Source: Paraphoma chrysanthemicola (taxonomy: Eukaryota > Ascomycota > Dothideomycetes > Pleosporales > Phaeosphaeriaceae). Taken from it: DNA of 64,000 bases. The translations under genes were made by a program, and so were the position numbers. The notes under the pieces are model-generated. The model was not told the DNA's origin. It saw only the letters and a list, made by a program, of their open reading frames with translations, and ran no database searches. This document shows positions 1 through 10,505 of the stretch, piece by piece. Each line of letters starts with the position of its first letter. The first letter of the stretch is position 1. The stretch is from contig JAGMWG010000013.1 of the NCBI GenBank assembly GCA_020744225.1, forward strand, positions 620,001 through 684,000, given 5' to 3'.

Positions 1-1326
1 TATTCTATTTACAAGTCCTCTGTGGAACAGCATGTCCAGTAGACACGTTCGTAATGCTTCATAATGAAACTAACATTTTGACCCTAGATCTCTTTCTTGG
101 AAAGCACGGCCGGGACAAAACTGGACACGAATTCCTGGTGGAAGCTTGCAAGATAAGCAAAGACCTCGGCCTGTTCGATGCACAACCTTCGCACTCACTA
201 CATAAACCACAGTTTGCGTCGCAGAATCAATGGGACCACGTACGTGCGGTCACGACCTGGGCGTTGTTCAACTTTCAACTGTAATTCCATTTGCCACTAC
301 TTTGGAAATACTCCGTAACTGATTGGTGGCAGGAATATGGCATTCACCTACAACTTTCCGGCCTTAATTGACACCTTACCGTTGGTTCGCATACCTTATC
401 AAGATGCTCCTGATGCCGAAGGTAAGTACCATGTATACCTTCAATATACCGAAATGCTCATGCAATCATAGCAATGTTTCGCTCGGAATGTACCAAGAAC
501 ATCATCATTCTCGATTGCGTCAACGCGATACACAGTCATCCAACGGAGGCTGATCAATCGCCTATTCCTCCAGACCCTGACCATATTGAGGCATGCCATG
601 GTCGCCTGGAGTCCTGGTGGCAGGCCCGGCCGCTAAGTCTCCGCCCAGAGCTGTCTCCATTGCATCAGCACCTACTCTTCGCGTATGTACGCTCATGGAT
701 ATATTGCGTAGGCAAATCTGACTTTGAACAGGATGATGTACCACACGACTGTGATCAAACTCTTCCAACCGACACTAAACTCCGATGGCAACAGCGCTAC
801 AGACTCATGTCGCGAACATGCGCGAACCGTCACTTTTGCGTCGCTCAGAGAGATACGTGGCCTTCTAACGGTCCAAGAACGCCGCTACGGGTGGGCCAGC
901 TCTATTGGTCTCGTCCTCCATGCGCTCTCAGTTGCCAGCTTTGGCAGCCTCGACGAGATATCGCAAACATACCCTGATCCCAGGGATGCAACGCACAGCG
1001 AACCATATCGAGGACTATTAGTGTGTCTGAGAGCTCTTGCAAGTCTGTCAAGCTACAACTTCTACGCACAGCCACTCTTCCGGCTGCTCACACAGAAGTG
1101 CCAAGCTCTTGCTCTGCCATTACCCGTGGAGCTACAGACGACGGTGGATCACTACACAAGCGAGGAATGGACACGGTACGTGGCGAGCGTGGTCAGCAGT
1201 CAGTATATTGCAGACATGAGCAAGACCACGATAGACTCAGACAATGCAAGGATGGACGCCATCATCTCAGCTTGGGAGGGTCTGAGCATAGACGAAGATG
1301 CCAAGGGTAAAGAGAGGCGAACATGA
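1..1326 (+). CDS. Fungal-specific (Zn2Cys6-type) transcription factor, 3' part only
   Basis: This is the C-terminal part of a nuclear regulator; its DNA-binding end lies left of the window. The frame is open from base 3. I place introns at 281-332, 422-471 and 683-731, all GT-AG and phase-consistent, leaving exons 3-280, 333-421, 472-682 and 732-1326. The spliced product shows the order typical of the fungal_trans middle homology region of NIT4-like factors: an alpha-helical GRDKTGHEFLVEACK stretch, then RAVTTWALFNFQ, then a PYQDAPDAE segment, then MMYHTTVIKLFQPT. No zinc cluster is visible, so the class is inferred from this middle region. The target pathway cannot be read from the sequence. 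The next gene runs convergently, 1.7 kb away. Confidence 0.8.
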
Positions 1327-3072
1327 TGTCAGGCCTGAGGCACGAAATACCTTTTGCATGAAGATTGTGGCGCATTCAGGAGTTTGCAGCGGGATTGGAC
1401 CATACCCTGTACCATGAATCGGTACTGTTTCGTCATTGGGTGCACAAAAAAATGCATACCCTGCTTTTCAACCTTGGCTTTCCCGCCTATCCATCCATCT
1501 GAAGCTACTGCGATGCTACATCAACACAATGAAGACATTTTCCAACAACTTGACGCCATTTTCTTTCTCTGCTACCGTACCCGGCCAGAATCGGCGACCT
1601 TTTGGCGGAATCATTTCCCTCTTTTAGATAATTACTCGTTAAACAAGCTCTCTGAATCCTGCAAATCTTGAATCCCTGTAATTCGGCCATTTCCCTCGCC
1701 AAAGAAGACCACAGCCCCACATCCGGACACCGAAGTTCTCCCTCCCGCTTCTCTTCCATTGTTATTCCCTTGCCGCTCAGGATAGTCGTATACCTTCCTC
1801 GTCCTTCCTTATCCAGGTACCTTAACACTTGGCCCCCTCTCGGCACCTTCCGAGCCCCATCTCCCACGCCTCGCCACTCTCACACCACAGATCTTCACAC
1901 AGCGCCCAATTCCGAAATCCCGATCCCTGTCTATACATTACATCCCCAATCGGCCCGTTCCGGAGCATTGTCTCCGGCGCAAAGGTCCGGACGAGTCGGG
2001 TTTGGGCACGCACGCGTGAAAGGATTCAGGCATCTGTGAGCTTTCGGAGGCGGAAAGGTTCCGTATGAGTGGATCTGTGCATGCATGGGTTTGAGTTGAG
2101 TTGGGTTGGGTACACAATAATAACACCGTAAGATCGGATGTGGGTCTATATCTCTCTCTGTAGTATTAGATTAGAGTGGGGAGTTTTGGGCTACGGGGCC
2201 AAGTTGTGGGTATTCGCAAGCACTATATTAATGTTTGGACACAAGGCTAGGTTGGGTGGTGGCGTGGACGGAATAGTGCCGGGGCGCGGGATTCGTGTTC
2301 GTGTTCGCAGTCCGCTGACTCGGCGCGTGGGGATCGGCGGGCTTGGAGCCGGTGTCGTATGACTCGGGGAGTTGGATGTGGTGGAGGCGTGGTGGTGTCG
2401 TACGAGGGGCCTGTTTTGAGGGTGGGGGAGGGGCCGTGGTACGATGGTTTGGGCTTCTATGGTACGGTGCTTGCGGTAATGACGTATGCTAAGGCATTGA
2501 GGTTGAGTAAACATGCGTGATGAGAGTTCTGTATGAGGTTGAGGCGAACTCTCGACTTGAAACAGGTATGGAGTAGGCCGAAGAGCGATGCTGTTTTGGT
2601 TCTACATTTCCATGGCAAATATTGCTAGGTGGAGGTTTGTACTCAGAAATGGGGCATGTGGGGCTCGATATGTACGTCTACTTGCATTGTTTTCATTGGC
2701 ATTGGGCAATCGACTGTGCAGCAAAGATATTCAGTTTGAGGAAAGTGACGTCGCAACAAAGTGATGCCTAGAAGATTATGGATTCTCAAGATGTAGCTGC
2801 CAGGTCTTTGGTAAGAAGAGGAACCTGTATACAGCGAAAGAACTTTGCAATTTACAGCTGCAATACATTAGACCCTCGACAAACATATCAGACTGGGCAA
2901 TTGCGTATTTTCGCATGATATTGGCCAGGGTATGTGTTCGCTCAAGCAGTCATCCTTCCCCCCACATTGTAAAACCGCTACTCCTGGATGACGGTGAAGA
3001 ACGTTGCCCCATGGTATCTGCTCCAGTTACCCGCTTAGAATCTTTCACCGCAACAATGGCCTCGCACATCTC
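1327..3072. other. Intergenic, convergent 3' ends
   Basis: This lies between the 3' ends of the regulator and the secreted protein. It holds a C-rich then a G-rich stretch (about 1.7-2.5 kb) that opens several overlapping short frames of low complexity. None has a convincing start, domain or splice pattern. I see no gene or repeat here. Confidence 0.6.
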
Positions 3073-4436
3073 TCAGCGAATTCGTGGCATGAAACGGAAC
3101 TGATTACATAGCCCGTCATTACATCCCGCTCCGTTGGGACATACATTCCCACAAGTGCCGCAATTATCTGCATCGTCCTGCAAATTGGCGCACTCTTCCG
3201 CCGTGGTGCCGCACAACGAAGGCCTCGGAGCCGCACACGGACAAACGGTAGTCGTCGAGATAGACGCAGTAGTAGCTGTCACAGTTGGTGTTGTTGTGTC
3301 AAAGACTGCTGGTACCTGTAGGTATACGAGTTAGACAGATGCTTTGCACATAGTAGGTTGAGCTTCAACGTACTGTTATGGTGGTAATGTCCTGAACCGT
3401 GGTGAAAATGGTGTTCAAGGTGTCTAAGAGAGACGACAAGATCGAGGTAGACGTCACGGTGCTCGTAATAGTAGCAGACGTCAAGCTTAGACAGCTGCAT
3501 GCTGTAGAGACGAGGTCGCAGGCCAAGTAGACAACAGCAGCTGGAGCCGTTGAGCAGGATGGGCCAGGTGTAGGCGTGGGCGATGCAGACGAGCTCGGAG
3601 TGGGTGTTATGATAAGAGAGCTAGAGTCATTGCTCAATTCAAGGCTAGACGATGGCGTGGAAGATGGCGTGACCATGATTGGAGAAGGGGTTGGTGAAGG
3701 ACTGCTCGGCGAGGCAGAATCGCTCGAGAGGTCAGTTTTGCTTGATGAACTGATGGCCTTACTTAGAGAGCGACTTTCAACGCCATGACTTAGTGTCGGT
3801 GAGGGCGAGCTGACATGTTTGCGTGTCGAGGAAGGCTGGTGGTGGAATTTTGAAGACGATGTTGGATGGTTCACGTTGCTCGGCAGATGCAACCATTTAC
3901 TACGGGACTTCCAAGAGGGTTCCTGCCATACTCCGGTAGAATGAGGATATTCCGTTGAGGTCACCCTTGGGTGGTTCAAGATCTCGTTCAATCCACGCCG
4001 TCCTTCTGGAGAAGGAGCTGCTGCGTCGCCACCACCCGGAGGTGCTGGGCGTGCTGGGCAAGCAAAACTCGTTGTCGGTCTGTAGCTCGTCAATCTCAGT
4101 ATACCGAGGCATGTCTAGCAGCGCATACACAACGATGGTCTGAGTCTCTGTCACCTCGGGCGCTGTAAGGTATGAAGTGCCCTGGCTCAAGATATCCGTT
4201 AACAGGGTGGTATCGGTAAGCGTAATCTCGCTGATGGTAGTGGTGAGCAAGTTTGTGACTGTTGAGTAGACAGGATCTACTACTGTTCCGATGGAAAGGA
4301 TCGAAGAACAGTAGCGAAGGCCTTCATCCCCAATGCGAAGCAAGTTGGATGCTTCGCTCAGGGCGACGCATTCTGGTGTTGGTGCACCCATCGTCGATGC
4401 AAGGATCGGTAAGAGCGATGGTATGATAGCTGCCAT
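3073..4436 (-). CDS. Secreted Ser/Thr-rich protein with C-terminal Cys motif
   Basis: A predicted secreted or wall-associated protein of 418 residues. It starts at an ATG ending at 4436 with a signal-like segment (MAAIIPSLLPILASTMGA). Introns at 4080-4128 (49 nt, GTATGC...CTACAG) and 3316-3373 (58 nt, GTACGT...CTACAG) join the three frames in phase. Order: signal peptide, a Thr/Ile/Leu-rich region with two early Cys, a Pro/Gly/Ala patch, a long Ser/Thr/Pro mucin-like stretch likely to be O-glycosylated, a Cys-containing TSATITSTVTSTS segment, and a final Cys-rich module (CGTTAEECANL, then DNCGTCGNVCPNG). The C-terminal spacing resembles small Cys motifs seen in fungal and plant secreted proteins, but I cannot name the family. 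It is divergent from the enoyl-CoA hydratase gene. Confidence 0.65.
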
Positions 4437-5321
4437 TATTGATTAAGGTGTACACGAAGTGAATGAGAGTGGATTATTGCGTGATCTAAAGCGAGGGTGC
4501 GAGTGAAGCAAAGACAGGAGGAACAACCCCAAAGTATGTCCTTGAATCAGATGGTAATCCCTCAGCTTAGCCACGACTCTCTCATCGAAATCATGATCGA
4601 AAATAGGCTCACAGAAGAGCAGATCCTTCTTAAAACGATAAGGTCAAGGCTTGGGTGATGATGTGGAAATTGTGGTAAACGGCTCGTGTAGATCGATCGC
4701 TTCAAGCGGCTGGATGTGGCTCAACTAGGACACCGATCACCCTACTATTCTTCTTTAGGAAGTGACATCGATGTTTGGCATTGTCCCTAAATTCTTCGTA
4801 GCTCTGCGTTGGTCGTCAGCCCTTTTTCCTTCGTCAGTGGCTGAGAGGAAGTCTTGTTTCCGGCCGGAACATCAATTTTGTCCCCTGTCGATCGCTGGAT
4901 TTTGGCACGCTATTCACACGTGGCCAGCGGCACAACAATAAGAGTAGGTACCGGGATGCGATCTGAAGTCACCCTGGACAGATGACTTTGAGAAATGAGC
5001 TTAATAGCGATTGCGCGTGACAGTCGCTTCGAGTAGAACAAGGATTGACCGTCGAACAGTAGTAGTACGTGAGATCAGGAAGCTAGTAGAAGCCGCCATT
5101 TGAGTGTCAAGTGCAGTACAATTCAGTGCATTAGGTTCATACTTTTGGCGTGTCGAGTAAGTAGGAAGGCTGAATTACGCGTAGCCTTGAGAAGGGCTTC
5201 GAATGCTATCGGTAATAACAGTAGCGTCGAATTATATCCGCACCTCGGCTGTCACTATTGACTGATCGCAGGGTGGAAGCGTACCAGAAACACAACTTCC
5301 GGCACGCATCACTTCCCAACG
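4437..5321. other. Divergent promoter region
   Basis: This 885-bp stretch separates the start codons of the secreted Ser/Thr-rich protein and the enoyl-CoA hydratase. I found no convincing frame, repeat or named binding site in it. Confidence 0.5.
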
Positions 5322-6194
5322 ATGGGTAAACCAGAAGTTCTCTACACGGTGACAGATAAGGTCGCTCGTATCACACTGAATCGTCCCTCACAATTCAATG
5401 CCATCACCTCCTCACTGCCCGCTGCCCTACGTGCTGCCGTCCACCTAGCCAATGCCGATGATGGCGTGCATTGTATTGTGCTGAAAGGCGCTGGACCAGG
5501 TTTCTGTGGCGGTTACGACTTGTCACTCTTTGCTGAGAAGGCGACCCGGGGAAAAACGGGTGGAAGCCAGGACCTCAAGGACGGCTACGATCCGCTTGTG
5601 GACTACCAAGCCATGAAGGAGTACACTGAATGCTTCATGAGTCTGTTCCATAGTCACAAACCAACGATTGCCCAGATTCATGGAGCCGCTGTAGCAGGGG
5701 GTAGCGACATTGCGCTCTGCTGCGACCTCGTAGTGATGGCTGACGATGCCCGGATTGGCTACCCGCCAGCGCGCGTCTGGGGATGTCCAACTACAGCAAT
5801 GTGGACGGCGCGCATAGGACCCGAAAAGGCAAAGCGGATGCTATTCACTGGCGATCTTATCTCAGGCAAGGAAGCAGCTGATATGGGCCTTGTATTAAAA
5901 AGTGTACCAGCAAATGGATTGGAATTGGCGGTGGACATGCTCACGGACAGGATCAAGACTGTCCCGAAGAACCAGCCATGGATGTGCAAACAGGTCATCA
6001 ATGGGTTCCTCGAAGATCGACTGAATCATGCGCAGCGGTTGGCGACAGTGTTCGATGGTGTTACAAGGAATTCCCCGGAAGGGGTGAGCTTCCAGAGGTT
6101 GAGTGCAACAGACGGATTTAAAGATGCCATTAGAGTAAGAGATGAACCTGGCAGGACAGAACGATACAGAAAGATCTGGAAAAGCGTGCTATAA
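5322..6194 (+). CDS. Enoyl-CoA hydratase/isomerase family protein
   Basis: A single-exon 290-residue crotonase-fold enzyme, a normal length for the family. Members hydrate, isomerise or otherwise process acyl-CoA thioesters through an oxyanion hole. The first oxyanion segment is seen as GAGPGFCGGYDLSLF (about residues 54-68) and the second as HGAAVAGGSDIALCCDL (about 118-134). The N-terminal VARITLNRPSQFNAI signature is also clear. No PTS1-like SKL end is visible (it ends KSVL), nor an obvious mitochondrial presequence, so cytosolic placement is a guess. The downstream CorA-like gene converges on it with only about 80 bp between stop codons. The substrate cannot be deduced. Confidence 0.9.
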   Translation: MGKPEVLYTVTDKVARITLNRPSQFNAITSSLPAALRAAVHLANADDGVHCIVLKGAGPGFCGGYDLSLFAEKATRGKTGGSQDLKDGYDPLVDYQAMKEYTECFMSLFHSHKPTIAQIHGAAVAGGSDIALCCDLVVMADDARIGYPPARVWGCPTTAMWTARIGPEKAKRMLFTGDLISGKEAADMGLVLKSVPANGLELAVDMLTDRIKTVPKNQPWMCKQVINGFLEDRLNHAQRLATVFDGVTRNSPEGVSFQRLSATDGFKDAIRVRDEPGRTERYRKIWKSVL

Positions 6195-6274
6195 AGCCGA
6201 ATACATCCTCCAAATATGTACTTGGGATGTTGGCGTAAAACTCTACCTCTCCGGTGTCTTGCCACAACGTAATA

Positions 6275-8255
6275 CTAAGAATGAGTTGGAAGGGTGCCTA
6301 TGTCATGTTGTATGCAGTCGCGCTCTCTTTTGTTAAGGCCTTCTGTCATGTGTGATTGTGGTGGCAGCTGAGCCTGTTCTACCATCGGTTTCTTCAACTT
6401 GGTAGAGATTTCCTTCTCTTTCCCCTTCCATAGCGCCCAGGTACCCACTACAACAACTGCGGTCAGAACAAGCGTGACTACAAAGTAAAGCCACAACCAA
6501 TCTGAGTAGACCCTGCCATCTAGTCCTTCATTGAAGCTGAAGAAGGTTGTGCTGAAAAATGTTGCTGTGAATGTTGCCGGGAGGAAGAAAATAGTAATCG
6601 CAGCGATGACGCGCATACTGAAGGTAGAGGTACAAAGTCAGCGACATGTTCAAGGCAGGTGCATATACTTAGCATGACTGAGGCGAAACGCCTCTTGAGT
6701 GGTGTTTCGGTTACTCAAGAAAACTTCGTGGAAGGTACGTACTGAATGCAGTTAGCGACTATTTACTCTAGAGTATTTAGTACGTGTGTTCTACTCAAAA
6801 GCAAAGACACTAGGACTTTTACGCAGTTGTTGCTTAAAGGTCTTAGATGTCCTTACTCAAGCAGCTGAAACACTTTGTACCGAGGAGTTATTACCACCGC
6901 GCTGTCCCTCGATGTTGAAATCGCTACTTCATGCGAGGTTTTGGCGAGTTCTGTGCTTGTAGCAGCAAGACGTAGACTGATTGCAGAGTCGCGTTGTGCG
7001 ATGCCGCTGTATACCGTCTGAACGAGGGCCTGGCCTCGCTTCGAGAGGTATTCAGCTCGATCAGCGAGCCCGGTGTTCCAAGATCGTAGATGAGCATGGG
7101 TCTCAAGCAGCAAGTGCTCAGTGTGTGCTGCCGCATCGTCGCTCGTGCCATTCTTGACCGCCTGACTTCGGAACCGATGGGCAATGTCATCCATGAAATC
7201 AAGCTGCCGAACGATGGTCTTACAAGTCCAATTCAGGTAAGCCAGATCGGTGTTCGCCGCATTCACATCCTTAGAAAGGGTAGTGTAGTCAATTCCTGCT
7301 GGATCAGGATTGTCGTGATGGTCAAAACGAATCCCGAGCTTGCGTTCGTTCCAGTACACTTTGTCATGCCAGAGGTCGAGCAATTTTGACGACCGTTCGA
7401 GCCTGAACTGGATCATGATGCTGGGTATCAGAAAGGCGCTGTCCTTGGCTGCGCCATTCTGAATAGCGTAACTGAAGCGGTCATAGTTCACAGAAGCTAG
7501 TCCATGCATGAAGATGTACATGTGTCTACTCGGGAAGTGGTAAGTGAACGATGTGCCTGCACAAACGTGATGCATCGCCCCTGGTATAGACTGGAGAATA
7601 AAGCCTATTGGAAGTACTTAGTCATCGTTCCCATATCGGGAGGAAGGCACGCAGGTCATACTCAAATACTCGTTCCTAATTGTGTTTCGTGGCATCCCGC
7701 ACAAGTGTGGTGGAAGCTGTGGCTCTGTGCATATTTGTATTGCAGTCTTGTTCATGAGTATTTGAGGCAAGACACTGGGTATGCGCGCGTATGGTGCTAG
7801 ACGAGTATACAGCTCCTTGTTCATGGGTATTGGCAACATATCTCCGTTGTACGTCCCAACCCGCCTGGACCAGCTGCTGGGCAATTAGAAACCCAGGAAT
7901 TGTAGGCGGGAAGTTTGCTGAGGAACTGGTCAATCTCACAATAATTTGATCGACTCCTCGACCGGCGATGCAAAAGCCTGCGCCACGCCATTATCGCGGA
8001 GTGCACGTTGCTGTAGAATTGTTAGTTGAAACGAGCGTGCGGCTAGGCTAGCCACGGCAACACCAAAGATCTTACCCCATAATCATCCTCAATATAAGAG
8101 CTCACGAGGTCTTCTGTGACATTCACCCGTCTACCAACGCCATTGCTTGTCGTCTCGATCAACTTCACGACAGCCTCGTCGTCGTCCGAAAACGCGAGGA
8201 CACCCCCAGTTGCGCTGTAACCGGGCGGAAAGGCGACCGAAATTGCTTCAACCAT
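6275..8255 (-). CDS. CorA-like divalent cation transporter-type membrane protein
   Basis: A five-exon gene of about 502 codons. I place introns at 8011-8075, 7877-7939, 7581-7661 and 6618-6880; the first three are standard short introns. The last is long and its donor is uncertain (GTACAA at 6880 keeps phase; a better-looking GTAATA at 6894 does not). The C-terminal third is recognisable: a helical region with VYSGIAQRDSAISLRLAA, then two membrane segments, RVIAAITIFFLPATFTATFF and WLWLYFVVTLVLTAVVVV, followed by a basic, Lys-rich tail. This matches the fungal CorA-like family, often annotated without proven transport. The GMN motif of true CorA channels is not seen, so transport of Mg2+ is doubtful. 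The N-terminal half is not recognisable. Confidence 0.65.
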
Positions 8256-9459
8256 GTGAGAACCATGCAGTATGATCGTGAAAACTACGAGTGGCGCTTT
8301 TGGTGTTGCTGAGGGTTAAAGTAAGCAGTTAGGCGCGTGCGTCGCCTCGCCCCGCAGGCTGCATGGCGAAGATCATGATCCTGCATGATCTAATTTTAGC
8401 AACAAGCCGCATCGGTATCTGTAGAAGTGATGCAAACCTGGTGTTGCAATAGCTAGAGTCTAGAGTTCTTTAGCAATCAAGGCGAGGATTTGTCTAAATG
8501 GCAACTAGCTTCGCACGCTCATCAATGATGGTGACATCATGGGCCAGAACTGACAGAAGGTAGGCAAGTATGTCCTTTCTCTCGCTTGTCATGACCATCA
8601 ACATCGAGGGCGACACGCGAGAAAAGATCTGAAGCCCAGATGTAAAATGCTATCTGGGGAAATTTGATGGATATGGTTGCGCCGATGTCCCGGGCTGCAC
8701 ATGACTGCGAAGTTTGAGCCACTACCCCACGGCAACTAATTCCTGCTGCTCAAGTCTGGGTCGACCCTTCTTCATTGTATGAGGTTGAATAAGCTAGAGC
8801 TTAGCTTCTGCTGGGCATGATGTTGGATGCAAGATGTGCATCTTGCGAACAATGTACAGCATCTTGCATGCCTACCCACTATGTCGTGAGCTCGCGTTAC
8901 ATTATGAAGTGTCGGAATTGTAACCCAGGTAATTAATTGCGTCATTGTTTAGCTCATGATACAAGTAAATAATGTCTTGCCGCCACGCTATGTGATCCCG
9001 ATTGCGGTCGCCGTAGAATTCTGAATCCAGGGCGAGGATGGGTTGGCGCCATCGGCAGTTTATGATGAATATGAGGCAACTCAGTATGCGCTTGCACCGC
9101 TGGATGCGCTACAAGATCTGGCCAAGACATAGGTCTCAGACATGTCAAATTTGTGACTTTCTCACTTTTAAGTACCGGCGTTTGGGCATAGAATTAAGGC
9201 ATAGAATTAAGGCATAGAATAATACTAGAGCTACAGATACCCTGGGCATGGTCCTCACCTAGCAGATGTGGGCTTCCCGTAGTGTTTGATATCCCTGACA
9301 AATGTAAAGACGCTACCCTTTGGAAAGCCTCATGAAATGAACATTGTGCCGTGCGAGCGATGAAGAACTGGCTATTTTGTCATACTCAGCACTGTACATC
9401 TACGGCACCCTTCCACTCATATGTCTCATGTGCTTGTTCCATGGCTTTTGTTCCCGTTC
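8256..9459. other. Intergenic, upstream of CorA-like gene
   Basis: About 1.2 kb between the start of the CorA-like gene and the stop of the lectin-like gene. Apart from a three-copy tandem repeat at 9185-9223 it holds only short frames without recognisable content. Confidence 0.5.
9185..9223. repeat. Three-copy 13-bp tandem repeat
   Basis: GGCATAGAATTAA occurs twice exactly (9185-9197, 9198-9210) and a third time with the last bases changed (9211-9223). It is AT-rich and intergenic, likely slippage-derived. Confidence 0.9.
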
Positions 9460-10104
9460 TCACGCAGCAAATCTCAAAGCCGTGGTTACATTCACGAGCG
9501 GCCAATTGATCCCTTTATCCGCTGCCCCAGTGTTTCCGAGACCAGCACAATTGTACAACCCGACGGGGTTATTCTGAGTCGCTCGCAGATACTGGAGATC
9601 AACGCATTGTTCTGCGTGGATGTTAGTACCATCCTCCACCATTTTCACTAATCGAGATAGCATCCTTTGACTTACGCGTGCCCGGCGATGCCTCAAGCGC
9701 AATTCTTCCATCAGCCATCGCAACCCACTTCTGCGCTACTTCAGTGGGATTGCATTCCCGCAGGTAAATGTTGGCCATATCTTTCCAGGCAGACTTTGGT
9801 CCGGCATCCATACAGAGCGTTGTGTCGGCGAGTTGGATCTGGGTCTGGTTTGCCTTGATGTACCATTGTTGCTCGGGCTTAGAAGTCAACGTTTGTCTGC
9901 ATGAAAGTCAGCGGTGATGCTGGGACAGTAGTATGCAATCACGAACACGACTAGAGTGCTTTCCTTTGCGCGCGTCTTCGGCACAATAACGAACTTGGTG
10001 TCTTGCTTTGAGGTGATGTAAACTTTGCGGTAGCCCTCAGGGATGGCGACTTGAGCGAGGCCTGTGGCGGCGAGCGCGAAAGTTGCGAAGGAACTGAACA
10101 GCAT
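9460..10104 (-). CDS. Secreted beta-trefoil (ricin-B-like) lectin-type protein
   Basis: A 176-residue secreted protein. The ATG at 10104 gives a clean signal peptide (MLFSSFATFALAATGLAQ). Introns at 9897-9946 (50 nt) and 9612-9675 (64 nt, GTAAGT donor) are in phase. The mature chain has the repeat pattern of carbohydrate-binding beta-trefoils: an LCMDAG segment, then NIYLRECNPTEVAQKWVAM, then a second QCVDLQYL segment followed by VGLYNCAG. Paired CxD and W/Y-x-C positions are as in ricin-B-like modules; this is a binding-type domain only, with no enzymatic domain attached. It probably acts outside the cell, on glycans. Ligand specificity cannot be read. Upstream methionine-like codons are not better starts because the signal peptide begins at 10104. 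Confidence 0.75.
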
Positions 10105-10505
10105 TCTTATAAGTATTGGCTCGATTAGCTCGAAGATGAAGTATGATGTGATGGTCGATACAAAGTCAGGACAGACAGTGCTTATAGCTGATGAAAAATC
10201 TGGGGTGCATCCAAACATGGACACAGGTAATTAAGCTTTCGTGTTCGAGCTTGTATCTGTTTGTTTCACAGAGTAGATGCATATTTGAGCTTCGTGGGGC
10301 ATGTCGGTTTGCTTCATTTAGAATGTGGTCCTGCCGAATTGGTTCGTTCACGACCCATGAAAAGCAATTTAGTATTTTAACCGTGTTACCACAACCGTCG
10401 GTAGTTGATGGGAACCACGTCCAACTTCTATTTTGACCTGATGCGGGACCCTTGCGACTGAAATGTCAACATTCGAAATTGTGCAGAAGACCGGTTGTAG
10501 CTGTA
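10105..10505. other. Promoter side of lectin-like gene
   Basis: About 400 bp between the lectin-like start and the MFS stop, both on the minus strand. It must contain the lectin promoter and MFS 3' end. I see no specific site. Confidence 0.45.

Noticed and set aside
1668..2039. Plus-strand 123-codon frame and overlapping minus-strand frame
   Set aside because: Both arise from the same C/T-rich stretch; no ATG context, domain or splice support.
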